NCBI GenBank assembly: GCA_002497905.1
Contig: DAFJ01000053.1
Coordinates: 1-27,394, forward strand
Origin: Euryarchaeota archaeon UBA251
GTDB lineage: Archaea > Thermoplasmatota > Poseidoniia > Poseidoniales > Thalassarchaeaceae
Reading direction: 5' to 3'
DNA length: 27,394 nucleotides
Positions 15,571 through 22,959 of this stretch are shown here, piece by piece. Made by a program: the position numbers and the translations under genes. A model generated the notes under the pieces. The model did not search any database and had not been told where the DNA came from. It saw only the letters and a program-made list of their open reading frames with translations. The first letter of the stretch is position 1; each line of letters starts with the position of its first letter.

Positions 15571-16812
15571 ATGAGACCGGAATGTCTAGTTCTCCTTCTG
15601 CTAGCAGGTTTACTTTCCGGATGCCTCTGGGAGGCACCTCCTGAAGAGAGTGATGTGGTTGAAACACTCGATGGCCCCCATGCCACTACAACCGCCTTGG
15701 TGAACAACACAGACGCCGTACCTGTCACTGCAAATATCCGTATACTGAACATCGATGGAGATGCCACATCTGAGGTCGTGTTCGCTGAACCTATGGAAGG
15801 AAGGATAGCATGGATTGACTCCGAATGCATCCCAGATTGCGAGAATCTGACTACCATCGAGAACCTCGGTTCACCGGTCCGAGTTGCGGCAGCAGACCTT
15901 GATGGAGACGGAATCAATGAGATAATCGTCTCAGACATAGGACAACTGTTCCCATCTAACGATCTCGTTGGTAGAGTCCTACAGATCAACGCTACGGGAG
16001 ATGTAAGCGTCCTTGCGGACGGACTCGGCCGAACAGTATGTGCAGAACCAGCTGACCTTGATGCAGATGGAGACCTAGATATGACACTGTGTGAATTCGG
16101 TCATGATGAAGGCAGTGTCGGCTGGTTAGAGCAGGGAGATGCAGGATGGACGCACCATGTTCTTGACCCCAGACCCGGAGCCATACACGCAATCCCAGCT
16201 GATATCGATGGTGATGGTGATCTCGACATCGTGGCGGCTGTATCGCAAACTGTAGAGCAGTTAATGTTGTACAGAAACAATGGGAATGGATCATTCACCA
16301 ACGAGGTATTGTTCGATGCGGAGACAGAACATCATGGAACCAGTGGAATTGACCTAGTTGATGTGGATGGAGATGGGGATCTTGACATCGTAGCAACAAA
16401 CGGAGATGCGATGGACTGGAATCTACCAGATGATATTCATCCAAGTGATATTCATGGCCTTTCCATCCTGACGAATGATGGCAACGGTTCCTTCGCCCGT
16501 GAGAAGATTGTAGGGGTATGGGGTGCTTACGCAAGCACCATGCATGATGTGAACCAAGATGGAACGCTTGACATTGTCCTTGTCTGCATACAAATCCCGC
16601 AACAATTCCCTGAGATTGAACGCACTCCCCTCATAATCCTTGAACGGAATGGAACAGATTGGAACCGAATCAATGTAGGCATGGATGAAATCGACCACAT
16701 GATTACGATTGTATCCACAGGAGAACATCTCCTAGTAGGGAGTCATGCACCTAGTTCCCCCGAAGGTGGAGTGAATCGGCTTGCCATGTTAACAATCATA
16801 ACTCCTGAATAA
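15571..16812 (+). CDS. FG-GAP/VCBS-repeat lipoprotein
   Basis: A 413-residue exported lipoprotein; the signal ends LLSGC with Cys18 as lipid site. It then carries a run of calcium-binding FG-GAP/VCBS repeats of the integrin-type beta-propeller: IDGDATSEVVF near 61, DLDGDGINEIIV near 109, then DLDADGDLDMTL, DIDGDGDLDIVAA, DVDGDGDLDIVAT and DVNQDGTLDIVLV. Each has the DxDxDG calcium loop followed by a hydrophobic strand. This predicts a Ca-stabilised propeller on the outer face, probably for adhesion or ligand binding; no enzyme domain is visible. The start is ATG 15571, which gives a compact signal peptide. It stands alone between divergent ileS and co-directional NAD synthetase (74 bases downstream). 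Confidence 0.86.
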   Translation: MRPECLVLLLLAGLLSGCLWEAPPEESDVVETLDGPHATTTALVNNTDAVPVTANIRILNIDGDATSEVVFAEPMEGRIAWIDSECIPDCENLTTIENLGSPVRVAAADLDGDGINEIIVSDIGQLFPSNDLVGRVLQINATGDVSVLADGLGRTVCAEPADLDADGDLDMTLCEFGHDEGSVGWLEQGDAGWTHHVLDPRPGAIHAIPADIDGDGDLDIVAAVSQTVEQLMLYRNNGNGSFTNEVLFDAETEHHGTSGIDLVDVDGDGDLDIVATNGDAMDWNLPDDIHPSDIHGLSILTNDGNGSFAREKIVGVWGAYASTMHDVNQDGTLDIVLVCIQIPQQFPEIERTPLIILERNGTDWNRINVGMDEIDHMITIVSTGEHLLVGSHAPSSPEGGVNRLAMLTIITPE

Positions 16813-16886
16813 GGGACATTTTACCATCGCATATCTGTGCGGAACGTTGAATGAGGCCAACGAGGAGGAGGCAGCGAGGACCTCAG

Positions 16887-18593
16887 ATGACGGTCATCGC
16901 GCTGCTTCAGATTGACCCCACGGTTGGAGACATCAAAGGCAACGCTAAACGCATATCTCAAGCCGCCTCTATCGCTCATGAAAACGGCGCAACCCTCGCA
17001 GTGACACCTGAACTGGCAATGTCGGGCTATCCCCCTCGTGATCTCCTAAATCATGGAGGATTCGTCAAGCGATGTCTTGAGGAGGTACATGACCTAAAGG
17101 TGAATCTGCCTCTTATCGTAGGTTGTCCAATTCCTCCCGAAACTGAACGCACGCGCCCAGGTAACGGCGCCGTACGCGTAATCCCAAATCGTCCGACACG
17201 TGTCGTAACTCAGAAACAGCTACTCCCAACATACGATGTCTTCGACGAAGAACGCTACTTTCATTCAGACACAAAGCCAGGCATTCTGCGAGTTGTGGAC
17301 GGGCAAAGTATTGGTGTCACTATCTGCGAAGATGCTTGGCAGCATGCTGGTTTGGTGCCCAACGACTACCCCGTAGACCCCATCGAGCAACTTGCATCAT
17401 TCTCGATGGAAGGCGAAGCACTCATCCTAACGGTGAATCTCTCATCCTCACCTTACCATGCCCACAAACAGGGAACTCGAGCAGAGGTAGCGATGTCCGC
17501 AGCAAGAACACTGGGCCATCCATTCCTACTCTGCAACCAAGTAGGGGGCAATGATGATTTGATTTTCGATGGACGCAGCATGGTTGCTTGGTCTGATGGC
17601 GAAATTGCACAAGCACCGGCTTGGGTCGAAGGGGTGATGATGGTTGACCTCGAATCTAGGAATGTACGATTCCTTTGCCTCGATGGCTCGGAGGAGATTG
17701 AACTCCAAGTCTACAAGCACCACTTTGGATTTGTGAAGAAGGAAGAAGACCTCCTTGAAGCCGTTACAATCGGATTACGGGACTATTGCACGAAATCTGG
17801 CCTCTCCTCAGTTGTACTTGGGATGAGTGGCGGGATTGACTCTGCCGTCACTGCCGCAATTGCTGCTCGGGCTCTTGGACCAGAGAACGTCATCGGAATC
17901 TCGATGCCAAGTCGCCATTCCAGTGATCATTCAATCTCCGATGCAGAGATTACTGCAGAGGCTCTCGGCATGGAACTCCTATCCATGCCGATTCACAGCA
18001 TGCATGACCCAGCAGAGAAGCTTCTGCTCGATGAGATAAATCAAGGGAGCGACATCGCTGCAGAGAATCTTCAATCCCGTCTAAGGGGTCTGCTTGTCAT
18101 GGGAGTCGCTAACGCACGCGGTGCGATGGCAATTGCAACCGGAAATAAGTCCGAGTTAGCAATGGGCTACTGCACGCTCTATGGCGACATGGCAGGAGGA
18201 TATGCGCCACTTGGCGATGTCTGGAAGACTGAGGTCTACGCTCTTGCCCGTGCGATCAATGACGAGGCAGTAAAGTGTGGGAAGACACCACCAATCTCTG
18301 AGTCGACACTAAACAAGCCACCATCCGCTGAACTTGCACCAGATCAAGTAGATCGGGATGCATTGCCTCCATACGAGGTCCTTGATGAGATTCTGCGCCT
18401 CCATATGGAGGAAGGTCTCAGTGGCGAGGCCATTGCTGGTTTCACCGGCAAGGATGATGCAATGATTACTGATTTACTTGCTCGATTCAGCCGAAACGAG
18501 CACAAACGATGGCAGATGGCGCCATCACCGCGCGTATCTGGACGAGCATTCGGACAAGGGTGGAGGCAGCCGCTTGCTGCAAAAAAGGATTGA
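16887..18593 (+). CDS. nadE: Glutamine-dependent NAD+ synthetase
   Basis: Converts nicotinic acid adenine dinucleotide to NAD+ using ATP, with ammonia taken from glutamine; last step of NAD synthesis in the cytosol. It has 568 residues and two domains. The N-terminal nitrilase-type glutaminase carries the triad Glu42 (TPELAMSGYPPRDLL), Lys110 (TQKQLLPTYDVFDEERYF) and Cys147 (GVTICEDAWQ). The C-terminal synthetase begins near residue 290 with the ATP pyrophosphatase loop SGGIDS at 314-319, followed by NARGAMAIATGNKSELAMGYCTLYGD. I chose ATG 16887 because MTVIALLQIDPTVGDIKGN is the family's usual opening and GAGG lies about seven bases ahead. An upstream in-frame ATG at 16851 would add an unlikely Arg-rich dozen residues. 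The last 42 bases before the convergent znuB stop show nothing else. Confidence 0.96.
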   Translation: MTVIALLQIDPTVGDIKGNAKRISQAASIAHENGATLAVTPELAMSGYPPRDLLNHGGFVKRCLEEVHDLKVNLPLIVGCPIPPETERTRPGNGAVRVIPNRPTRVVTQKQLLPTYDVFDEERYFHSDTKPGILRVVDGQSIGVTICEDAWQHAGLVPNDYPVDPIEQLASFSMEGEALILTVNLSSSPYHAHKQGTRAEVAMSAARTLGHPFLLCNQVGGNDDLIFDGRSMVAWSDGEIAQAPAWVEGVMMVDLESRNVRFLCLDGSEEIELQVYKHHFGFVKKEEDLLEAVTIGLRDYCTKSGLSSVVLGMSGGIDSAVTAAIAARALGPENVIGISMPSRHSSDHSISDAEITAEALGMELLSMPIHSMHDPAEKLLLDEINQGSDIAAENLQSRLRGLLVMGVANARGAMAIATGNKSELAMGYCTLYGDMAGGYAPLGDVWKTEVYALARAINDEAVKCGKTPPISESTLNKPPSAELAPDQVDRDALPPYEVLDEILRLHMEEGLSGEAIAGFTGKDDAMITDLLARFSRNEHKRWQMAPSPRVSGRAFGQGWRQPLAAKKD

Positions 18594-18635
18594 TTTTCGT
18601 CAAAACCACCGAACTATCGGGTTATCCGTGCCGTT

Positions 18636-19565
18636 TCAAGTGCTGTGATTCTTCGATTCCACATACCTACGGATTTGTACAGAAAATGTCTTGATTAAAC
18701 CGAGAAGGGCGAACTGTGTAGCGGCAACTACGGCAATCATTGCACCTGTTCCGGTGTTCAACTCTGCTGCGAAGTAGATACCAAGAAATGATGCTGAGAG
18801 TCCGAACGCTTGAGCCCATAACATACAACCTCGAAAACTACGACTGACAATTTGAGCAGTCGCAGCAGGGGTGACCAACAACGCACTCACAAGGAGGACC
18901 CCTACCAGTTTAACCATACTGACCACAATAATGGCGATGGTGATACTGAACCAGAGACCAATAAAATTGACTGGAATGCCTTGAACACGCGCTGCAACAC
19001 TATCGATGGTCATCGCAAGGAGGCCGCGATGGAGAACTGCGAGACTGACGATGGAGAATAAACTGAGCAGGGTAATCATGTCAAGACTAGCTGGATCAAT
19101 CATATTCAGGCTACCAAAAAGATAGGCTTCGATATCGGTTGTGATCCCATCCCCCCATTTGCTAAGAACAACAAGACCGAAGGCAAGCGTGCCCGTCAAG
19201 AAAATAGCAATCGAAGTATCTCCGGTGAGGATTTCCCTAGACTGTAACTCGTAAATTATAATCGCCGCTATTATACTGAATAGGAGAGCGGTGTTGAGTG
19301 GAGTGACCGATCCAAGGGCAACACCAACTGCCATGCCACCGAATGAAACATGAGCGAGACCGTCTCCAATTAGGGCAAGATTCCTCAACATTAGAAAAGT
19401 CCCATAGAGGCCCGCAACTATTGAAATGAGTAGGGCTGCGAGAAGGGCGCGTTGAAACATCTCCCACTCAAAGTACAATGGAAATGTATCTCCAGGCAAG
19501 TATGGTGCTAGAAACTCAAGCACAGGGCTAAGAAAAGTCAACAACGAAGTTCCTAGACCCATCAT
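18636..19565 (-). CDS. znuB: Zinc/manganese ABC transporter permease
   Basis: A 309-residue polytopic membrane protein of the ABC-3 family, the channel subunit of ZnuABC/MntABC-type importers. Several hydrophobic helices are visible. The family's conserved segment LMLRNLALIGDGLAHVSFGGMAVG lies near residues 57-80, and LVGVLLVSALLVTPAATAQI is the conserved second signature. The start ATG 19565 overlaps the znuC stop in an ATGA arrangement, so translation is probably coupled, and GGAGGAGG lies just upstream. It is the last gene of the minus-strand operon znuA-znuC-znuB. Zinc rather than manganese is inferred from the His-rich substrate-binding protein and could be wrong. Confidence 0.93.
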   Translation of the reverse strand: MMGLGTSLLTFLSPVLEFLAPYLPGDTFPLYFEWEMFQRALLAALLISIVAGLYGTFLMLRNLALIGDGLAHVSFGGMAVGVALGSVTPLNTALLFSIIAAIIIYELQSREILTGDTSIAIFLTGTLAFGLVVLSKWGDGITTDIEAYLFGSLNMIDPASLDMITLLSLFSIVSLAVLHRGLLAMTIDSVAARVQGIPVNFIGLWFSITIAIIVVSMVKLVGVLLVSALLVTPAATAQIVSRSFRGCMLWAQAFGLSASFLGIYFAAELNTGTGAMIAVVAATQFALLGLIKTFSVQIRRYVESKNHST

Positions 19566-20353
19566 TCCTCCTCCTTAGATTGTATTGCTTTGGAAAAAGT
19601 GAGATTTAGTGCATCCTTTGGGTTGAGATTCCCTCTGAGATTGGATAACACAAGTGGATTAGAATCTATTTCCATTTCCTCGTCCACATGGACATTGCCA
19701 TCGATGCATACTGCGCAATGAGTACATCGACTAATCGCTGTATGATCATGAGTCACCATCAAGAGGGTCTTTTTCTCAGTGCGACAAAGATCCTCGAGGA
19801 AACGAAGAAAATCCGCCCTAGAGGTTCGATCCACGCCGACTAAGGGCTCATCCAGAATCAGGACCTCGGCATTTGAGGCGAGACCGCGGGCAACCACTGC
19901 CCTCTGACGTTGTCCTCCAGACATATGGCGAATATCACAATCAGCAAGATCTTCCAAACCGACCATCTGAATGGCATTATTGACTCGTTCCATCCGTTCA
20001 GTTCTATTTGGCCGAATCATATTTCTCCAAGTCAATGTGCCTAGGCCAACCAGTTCACGCACCGTAATCCTGAGATTATAAGGGAGATTAGCCGCCGCCT
20101 GTGATACCCAAGCGATACGGCCACGGTTTGCCAATGAACCAGGCTGATCACCAAATACAGTGATTGACCCTTCTGTCGGTTGTAGTTCTCCAATAATCGT
20201 CAGTAATAGGGTTGACTTCCCACTACCGTTTGGCCCTACAACACCAACGAAATCTCCTCGGTGAACATCAAGGTCGATATCATCTAGAACGAGGTTGCCA
20301 CCCCGGTGGACCTGTAATCCACGGATGGAGATGAGCGGGCCCGTACCAGACAT
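19562..20353 (-). CDS. znuC: Zinc/manganese ABC transporter ATPase
   Basis: A 263-residue ATP-binding subunit that powers the ZnuB permease from the cytosolic side. Walker A is GPNGSGKST near residues 39-47, the Q-loop region is IAWVSQAA, the ABC signature is MSGGQRQR, Walker B is VLILDEP, and the H-loop is VTHDHT. It ends with a hydrophilic tail (NLRGNLNPKDALN). The start ATG 20353 has GGAGG seven bases ahead. Its stop codon overlaps the znuB start. It follows znuA after a 67-base intercistronic region that carries a small hairpin. Confidence 0.95.
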   Translation of the reverse strand: MSGTGPLISIRGLQVHRGGNLVLDDIDLDVHRGDFVGVVGPNGSGKSTLLLTIIGELQPTEGSITVFGDQPGSLANRGRIAWVSQAAANLPYNLRITVRELVGLGTLTWRNMIRPNRTERMERVNNAIQMVGLEDLADCDIRHMSGGQRQRAVVARGLASNAEVLILDEPLVGVDRTSRADFLRFLEDLCRTEKKTLLMVTHDHTAISRCTHCAVCIDGNVHVDEEMEIDSNPLVLSNLRGNLNPKDALNLTFSKAIQSKEEE

Positions 20354-20383
20354 ACTAGGTCCTCCAAAACTTCTGATTTCAGA

Positions 20384-20397
20384 GATTCGTAAGAATC
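20384..20397. other. Small hairpin between znuA and znuC
   Basis: GATTC-GTAA-GAATC is a perfect 5-base stem with a 4-base loop in the 67-base gap 20354-20420. It could stabilise the znuA transcript or reduce read-through, so that more binding protein than transporter is made. The stem is short and may be chance. Confidence 0.3.
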
Positions 20398-20420
20398 ACA
20401 ACTTGAAACCAGATTAGAAC

Positions 20421-22895
20421 TCAGCAAGTCATGCCAGCGAGAATATTGTCAAGATTCTCCTTCATCAAATCGACATAACCGTCGTTAGAATCCTTAGGTG
20501 GCAACTCCATGGTGTGAAGCGTCATCAGAGTCACACCCTCTGGCATGGTATCTGATTTTGACTGCTCGACTAGGGAACTCACAGAATCCGGGTCAGTGAA
20601 CTCTTCAATGTACAAGATACTGATGTCCTCCTCCTCAATCGCCTCCACAACCTCAGCAATATCTGCAGCAGTTGGTTCACCCTCGGGATCAAGTCCGTGA
20701 ACTGTGACAAATTGAAGATCGTAACGCTCGGCCATATAGGCATACGCATTGTGGTTCGCTGCAATATCCTTTGCCTCACAGGCAGCGAGTGCAGACGAGA
20801 ATTCCTCGTGCAAGGTTAGCAACTCGGCCATGTAGGCCTCTGCATTTGCAGTGAAATCTGCTTCACCTTCTGGGAATGCCTCAATCAGTGCATCGCGGAC
20901 CAAAGCCGCCTGGGCACGGTAGGACAGAGGGTCTAGCCAGCTATGAGGGTCGAATCGTCCTAATTCTTCTTCACCATGATCGTCATGCTCACCCTCTTCA
21001 TCGGAGTGGTCGTCGTGGTCACCCTCTTCATCGGAATGGTCGTCACGGTCTCGCTCCTCGTCGGAGTGGTCGTCGTGGTCGCCCTCTTCATCGGAATGGT
21101 CGTCATGGTCATCGTGTCCGGCGTGGCCATCGTGCTCGCGAGCAATAACGTGCATTACTGCGTCATGTGGTAGAGCGAAACCGTAGTCCCCCTCTGCCTC
21201 AATGTGAATTGAAATGAAACAATGCATCCCGTCATGGCACTCATGGTTTTCACCATGGGAGCGTTCCAATGCGCCCAACGCTTCAATGAAGTGTTCTAAC
21301 TCAGTTATGTCAAGCTGCGAGTCAGCATTCGTGTCAGCATGATTGAACATTGCTACTAGTTGGTTTATCTCATCCACTTCTCTTTGATGCATCCACATGA
21401 ATGCATCACATGTAGCCACGGACATGTTTGAATCAGCAGCATGTGATACTGGATTGTAACATCCAGTGAATGTCGTCTCACCCCATGACTGATTCGTCAC
21501 GTATGTGTATGCGCCACAAGACGTCTCATTATCCAAACCAGATATCATGTTCATTTCAGAGTTGTAACAAACACTCTCTTCCTCGTGATCTGAGTGATCA
21601 TCGTGGTCATCATGGTCACCATGGTCATCACCATGACGTTTACATTCCCAACCAACGACGACGACAGCGGTTGAATTCGTAACTTCAGTGCATTCGTCTT
21701 CTTCGTATCCATCAGTCCCGTTGGGGACACCATCAGCATCCAACCACTCTTGCATCCAGCACTCGTAATAGCCATCATTAGAATCGATGGAGGTAGCGTT
21801 AACAATACAACCGTCATAGAATTCATGATCGTCTTCAATCCATGCATGCCAGAACTCATCCCAAGAGATGAGACTATTGTTATCCATGTCATATTCTTGA
21901 ATCGCAAGTTCAGGAGTCATATCTACATCATCATCGTGATGATCATCATGGTCATCATGATCGCGCTCCTCATCAGAGTGGTCATCATGATCATCACGAT
22001 CACGCTCCTCATCAGAGTGGTCATCGTGGTCATCACCCTCATCTGAGTGCTCTCCATGGCCATGGTGGTCATGATGGGCGTGACCTCCTGGCTTCTTCAT
22101 AACGGACATGTCGAAAGTCTCGCCACCTTCCCATGCGGCGAACTCTAGAAGATAGTGCCCCTCTTCCATGTGATATACGTGAATAACAGTATCATCAGGA
22201 CAACCCGCTGGGTCATCCATAGTCTCCTCAGGAACTAGATGATTGTGCTCAGCGTGAAGATCGTGATCGTCGTGGCTACCCTCCTCGTCAGAGTGGTCGT
22301 CGTGGTCACCCTCCTCATCTGAGTGGTCGTCGTGGTCACCCTCCTCGTCTGAGTGGTCATCATCGTGCCAGTGTACGTCATCAAACGACATAGGGAAAGA
22401 CAAGCGATGAGCGACATGTTCGGCGTGAATTTCACCGGTTGCACCCATTTCAGAGAGGTTTGAGCTCTCAAAGGGTCCGTCCGTAAGGTGTTCACATAGA
22501 TCTGAAACCATCATTGCCTCGTACTCAAGGGCAATGCTCCCGGCAGGAAGAGTGTGGACTTCAACGAACTTAGGGGCGTCATCGCCCATGGATTCGAGCG
22601 TTGTATTGACCCATGTCTCAAGTCCAAGACCATGATAAAAGAAAAGGTCAGCGTCGCGAAGGTAGAGCAAATCGGTGCTAGTTGGCTCATAATCATGCAC
22701 TGGCACATTAGTAGGTGCGAGTAATTCTACGTTGACGAAATCGCCAGCGATATTCTCGACGAGATCCTGGATGTGCCAGGTTGAAGTGTATACGGTATCT
22801 TTCTCGGTAGTGTCTTCGGTAGACAGACAGCCGGCAAGACTGGTAGCTACAAGTAAAATTGCAATCATTATCGGACGAGCCTTTGGGTAGGTCAT
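20421..22895 (-). CDS. znuA: Giant ZnuA-like metal-binding lipoprotein with His-rich and EF-hand insert
   Basis: An 824-residue substrate-binding protein of the cluster A-1 (ZnuA/TroA) family, usually about 300 residues. The signal ends SLAGC with Cys23 as lipid site. The N-terminal lobe (about 34-115) has the first metal His in NVPVHDYEPT (His67). The rest of the fold resumes only near residue 645, with HSWLDP (His651), NHNAY (His715) and YIEEFTDPD (near 762-770). The insert of about 530 residues holds four His/Asp/Glu-rich blocks (174-219, 272-324, 421-438, 591-641) built on a 10-residue DDHSDEEGDH unit. It also has two canonical EF-hand loops (336-347 and 521-532) and two small related beta segments (235-270 and 559-590). 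This suggests metal capture or buffering outside the cell before handover to ZnuBC. The start is ATG 22895, with a TATA-like box 30 bases upstream and no Shine-Dalgarno site: probably leaderless. Confidence 0.92.
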   Translation of the reverse strand: MTYPKARPIMIAILLVATSLAGCLSTEDTTEKDTVYTSTWHIQDLVENIAGDFVNVELLAPTNVPVHDYEPTSTDLLYLRDADLFFYHGLGLETWVNTTLESMGDDAPKFVEVHTLPAGSIALEYEAMMVSDLCEHLTDGPFESSNLSEMGATGEIHAEHVAHRLSFPMSFDDVHWHDDDHSDEEGDHDDHSDEEGDHDDHSDEEGSHDDHDLHAEHNHLVPEETMDDPAGCPDDTVIHVYHMEEGHYLLEFAAWEGGETFDMSVMKKPGGHAHHDHHGHGEHSDEGDDHDDHSDEERDRDDHDDHSDEERDHDDHDDHHDDDVDMTPELAIQEYDMDNNSLISWDEFWHAWIEDDHEFYDGCIVNATSIDSNDGYYECWMQEWLDADGVPNGTDGYEEDECTEVTNSTAVVVVGWECKRHGDDHGDHDDHDDHSDHEEESVCYNSEMNMISGLDNETSCGAYTYVTNQSWGETTFTGCYNPVSHAADSNMSVATCDAFMWMHQREVDEINQLVAMFNHADTNADSQLDITELEHFIEALGALERSHGENHECHDGMHCFISIHIEAEGDYGFALPHDAVMHVIAREHDGHAGHDDHDDHSDEEGDHDDHSDEERDRDDHSDEEGDHDDHSDEEGEHDDHGEEELGRFDPHSWLDPLSYRAQAALVRDALIEAFPEGEADFTANAEAYMAELLTLHEEFSSALAACEAKDIAANHNAYAYMAERYDLQFVTVHGLDPEGEPTAADIAEVVEAIEEEDISILYIEEFTDPDSVSSLVEQSKSDTMPEGVTLMTLHTMELPPKDSNDGYVDLMKENLDNILAGMTC
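20973..21125 (-). repeat. His/Asp-rich 30-base tandem repeats, C-terminal block of znuA
   Basis: Encodes residues 591-641. The unit DDHSDEEGDH recurs with R for G variants (DEERDR), about four copies. The DNA copies differ mostly at third positions (cac/cat, gac/gat), showing older duplication kept by protein selection. Confidence 0.85.
21300..21335 (-). other. EF-hand calcium loop 2 within znuA
   Basis: Encodes residues 521-532, DTNADSQLDITE. Ligand positions 1, 3, 5, 9 and 12 are D, N, D, D and E, with Leu at position 8. The preceding residues (VDEINQLVAMFNHA) and the following ones (LEHFIEALG) fit the flanking helices of an EF-hand. Confidence 0.8.
21582..21635 (-). repeat. Short His/Asp-rich block within znuA
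   Basis: Encodes residues 421-438 (HGDDHGDHDDHDDHSDHE), a shorter and more decayed copy of the His/Asp repeat, placed between the two EF-hand regions. Confidence 0.75.
21855..21890 (-). other. EF-hand calcium loop 1 within znuA
   Basis: Encodes residues 336-347, DMDNNSLISWDE, followed by FWHAW. Positions 1, 3, 5 and 12 are D, D, N and E with Ile at position 8, the canonical 12-residue loop. The preceding TPELAIQEY fits the entering helix. Confidence 0.82.
21924..22082 (-). repeat. His/Asp-rich repeat block after beta segment 1 in znuA
   Basis: Encodes residues 272-324, from HAHHDHHGHGEHSDEG through several DDHSDEER units to DDHDDHHDDD. It follows the first beta segment directly, as the 591-641 block follows the second. 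Confidence 0.85.
22239..22376 (-). repeat. His/Asp-rich 30-base tandem repeats, N-terminal block of znuA
   Basis: Encodes residues 174-219. Three consecutive 10-residue units (DDHSDEEGDH, DDHSDEEGDH, DDHSDEEGSH) are followed by DDHDLHAEHNH. This is the most regular of the four blocks. Confidence 0.87.
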
Positions 22896-22918
22896 AGGCC
22901 GGCGGGGAGAATATTACA

Positions 22919-22925
22919 TATTTAA
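22919..22925 (-). promoter_or_regulatory. TATA-like box for znuA
   Basis: TTAAATA on the minus strand begins 30 bases before the znuA ATG. With no Shine-Dalgarno site between, this spacing predicts a transcript starting at or next to the ATG, a leaderless mRNA as is common in archaea. Confidence 0.55.
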
Positions 22926-22934
22926 CAAATGTTA
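22923..22934. promoter_or_regulatory. Candidate operator between znuA and the NikR-like regulator
   Basis: TAACA-AA-TGTTA, a perfect 5-base inverted repeat with a 2-base spacer. It overlaps the upstream edge of the znuA TATA-like box and touches the regulator's own. A ribbon-helix-helix dimer or tetramer bound here could block both promoters. It is short, so the assignment is tentative. Confidence 0.45.
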
Positions 22935-22939
22935 TTAAT
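22933..22939 (+). promoter_or_regulatory. TATA-like box for the NikR-like regulator
   Basis: TATTAAT begins 27 bases before ATG 22960. No Shine-Dalgarno site lies between, so a leaderless transcript is likely here as well. Confidence 0.5.
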
Positions 22940-22959
22940 TCCATTCAATACGGCATTCC

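Noticed and set aside
16851..16886. Upstream ATG for NAD synthetase adding MRPTRRRQRGPQ
   Set aside because: The Arg-rich stretch covers the GAGG ribosome-binding region; ATG 16887 gives the conserved family opening.
19820..19835. GAGGTTCGATCC, resembling a tRNA T-loop
   Set aside because: It is inside the well-supported znuC coding region and no cloverleaf can be built around it.
20876..21173. Open frames on the plus strand opposite the znuA repeats (Arg/His-rich or Val-rich translations)
   Set aside because: They are frame shadows of the His/Asp repeats; low-complexity repeats keep other frames open.
20973..22376. Regular repeats as a CRISPR array
   Set aside because: The units are 30-base in-frame coding tandem repeats without unique spacers and translate to one clear protein.
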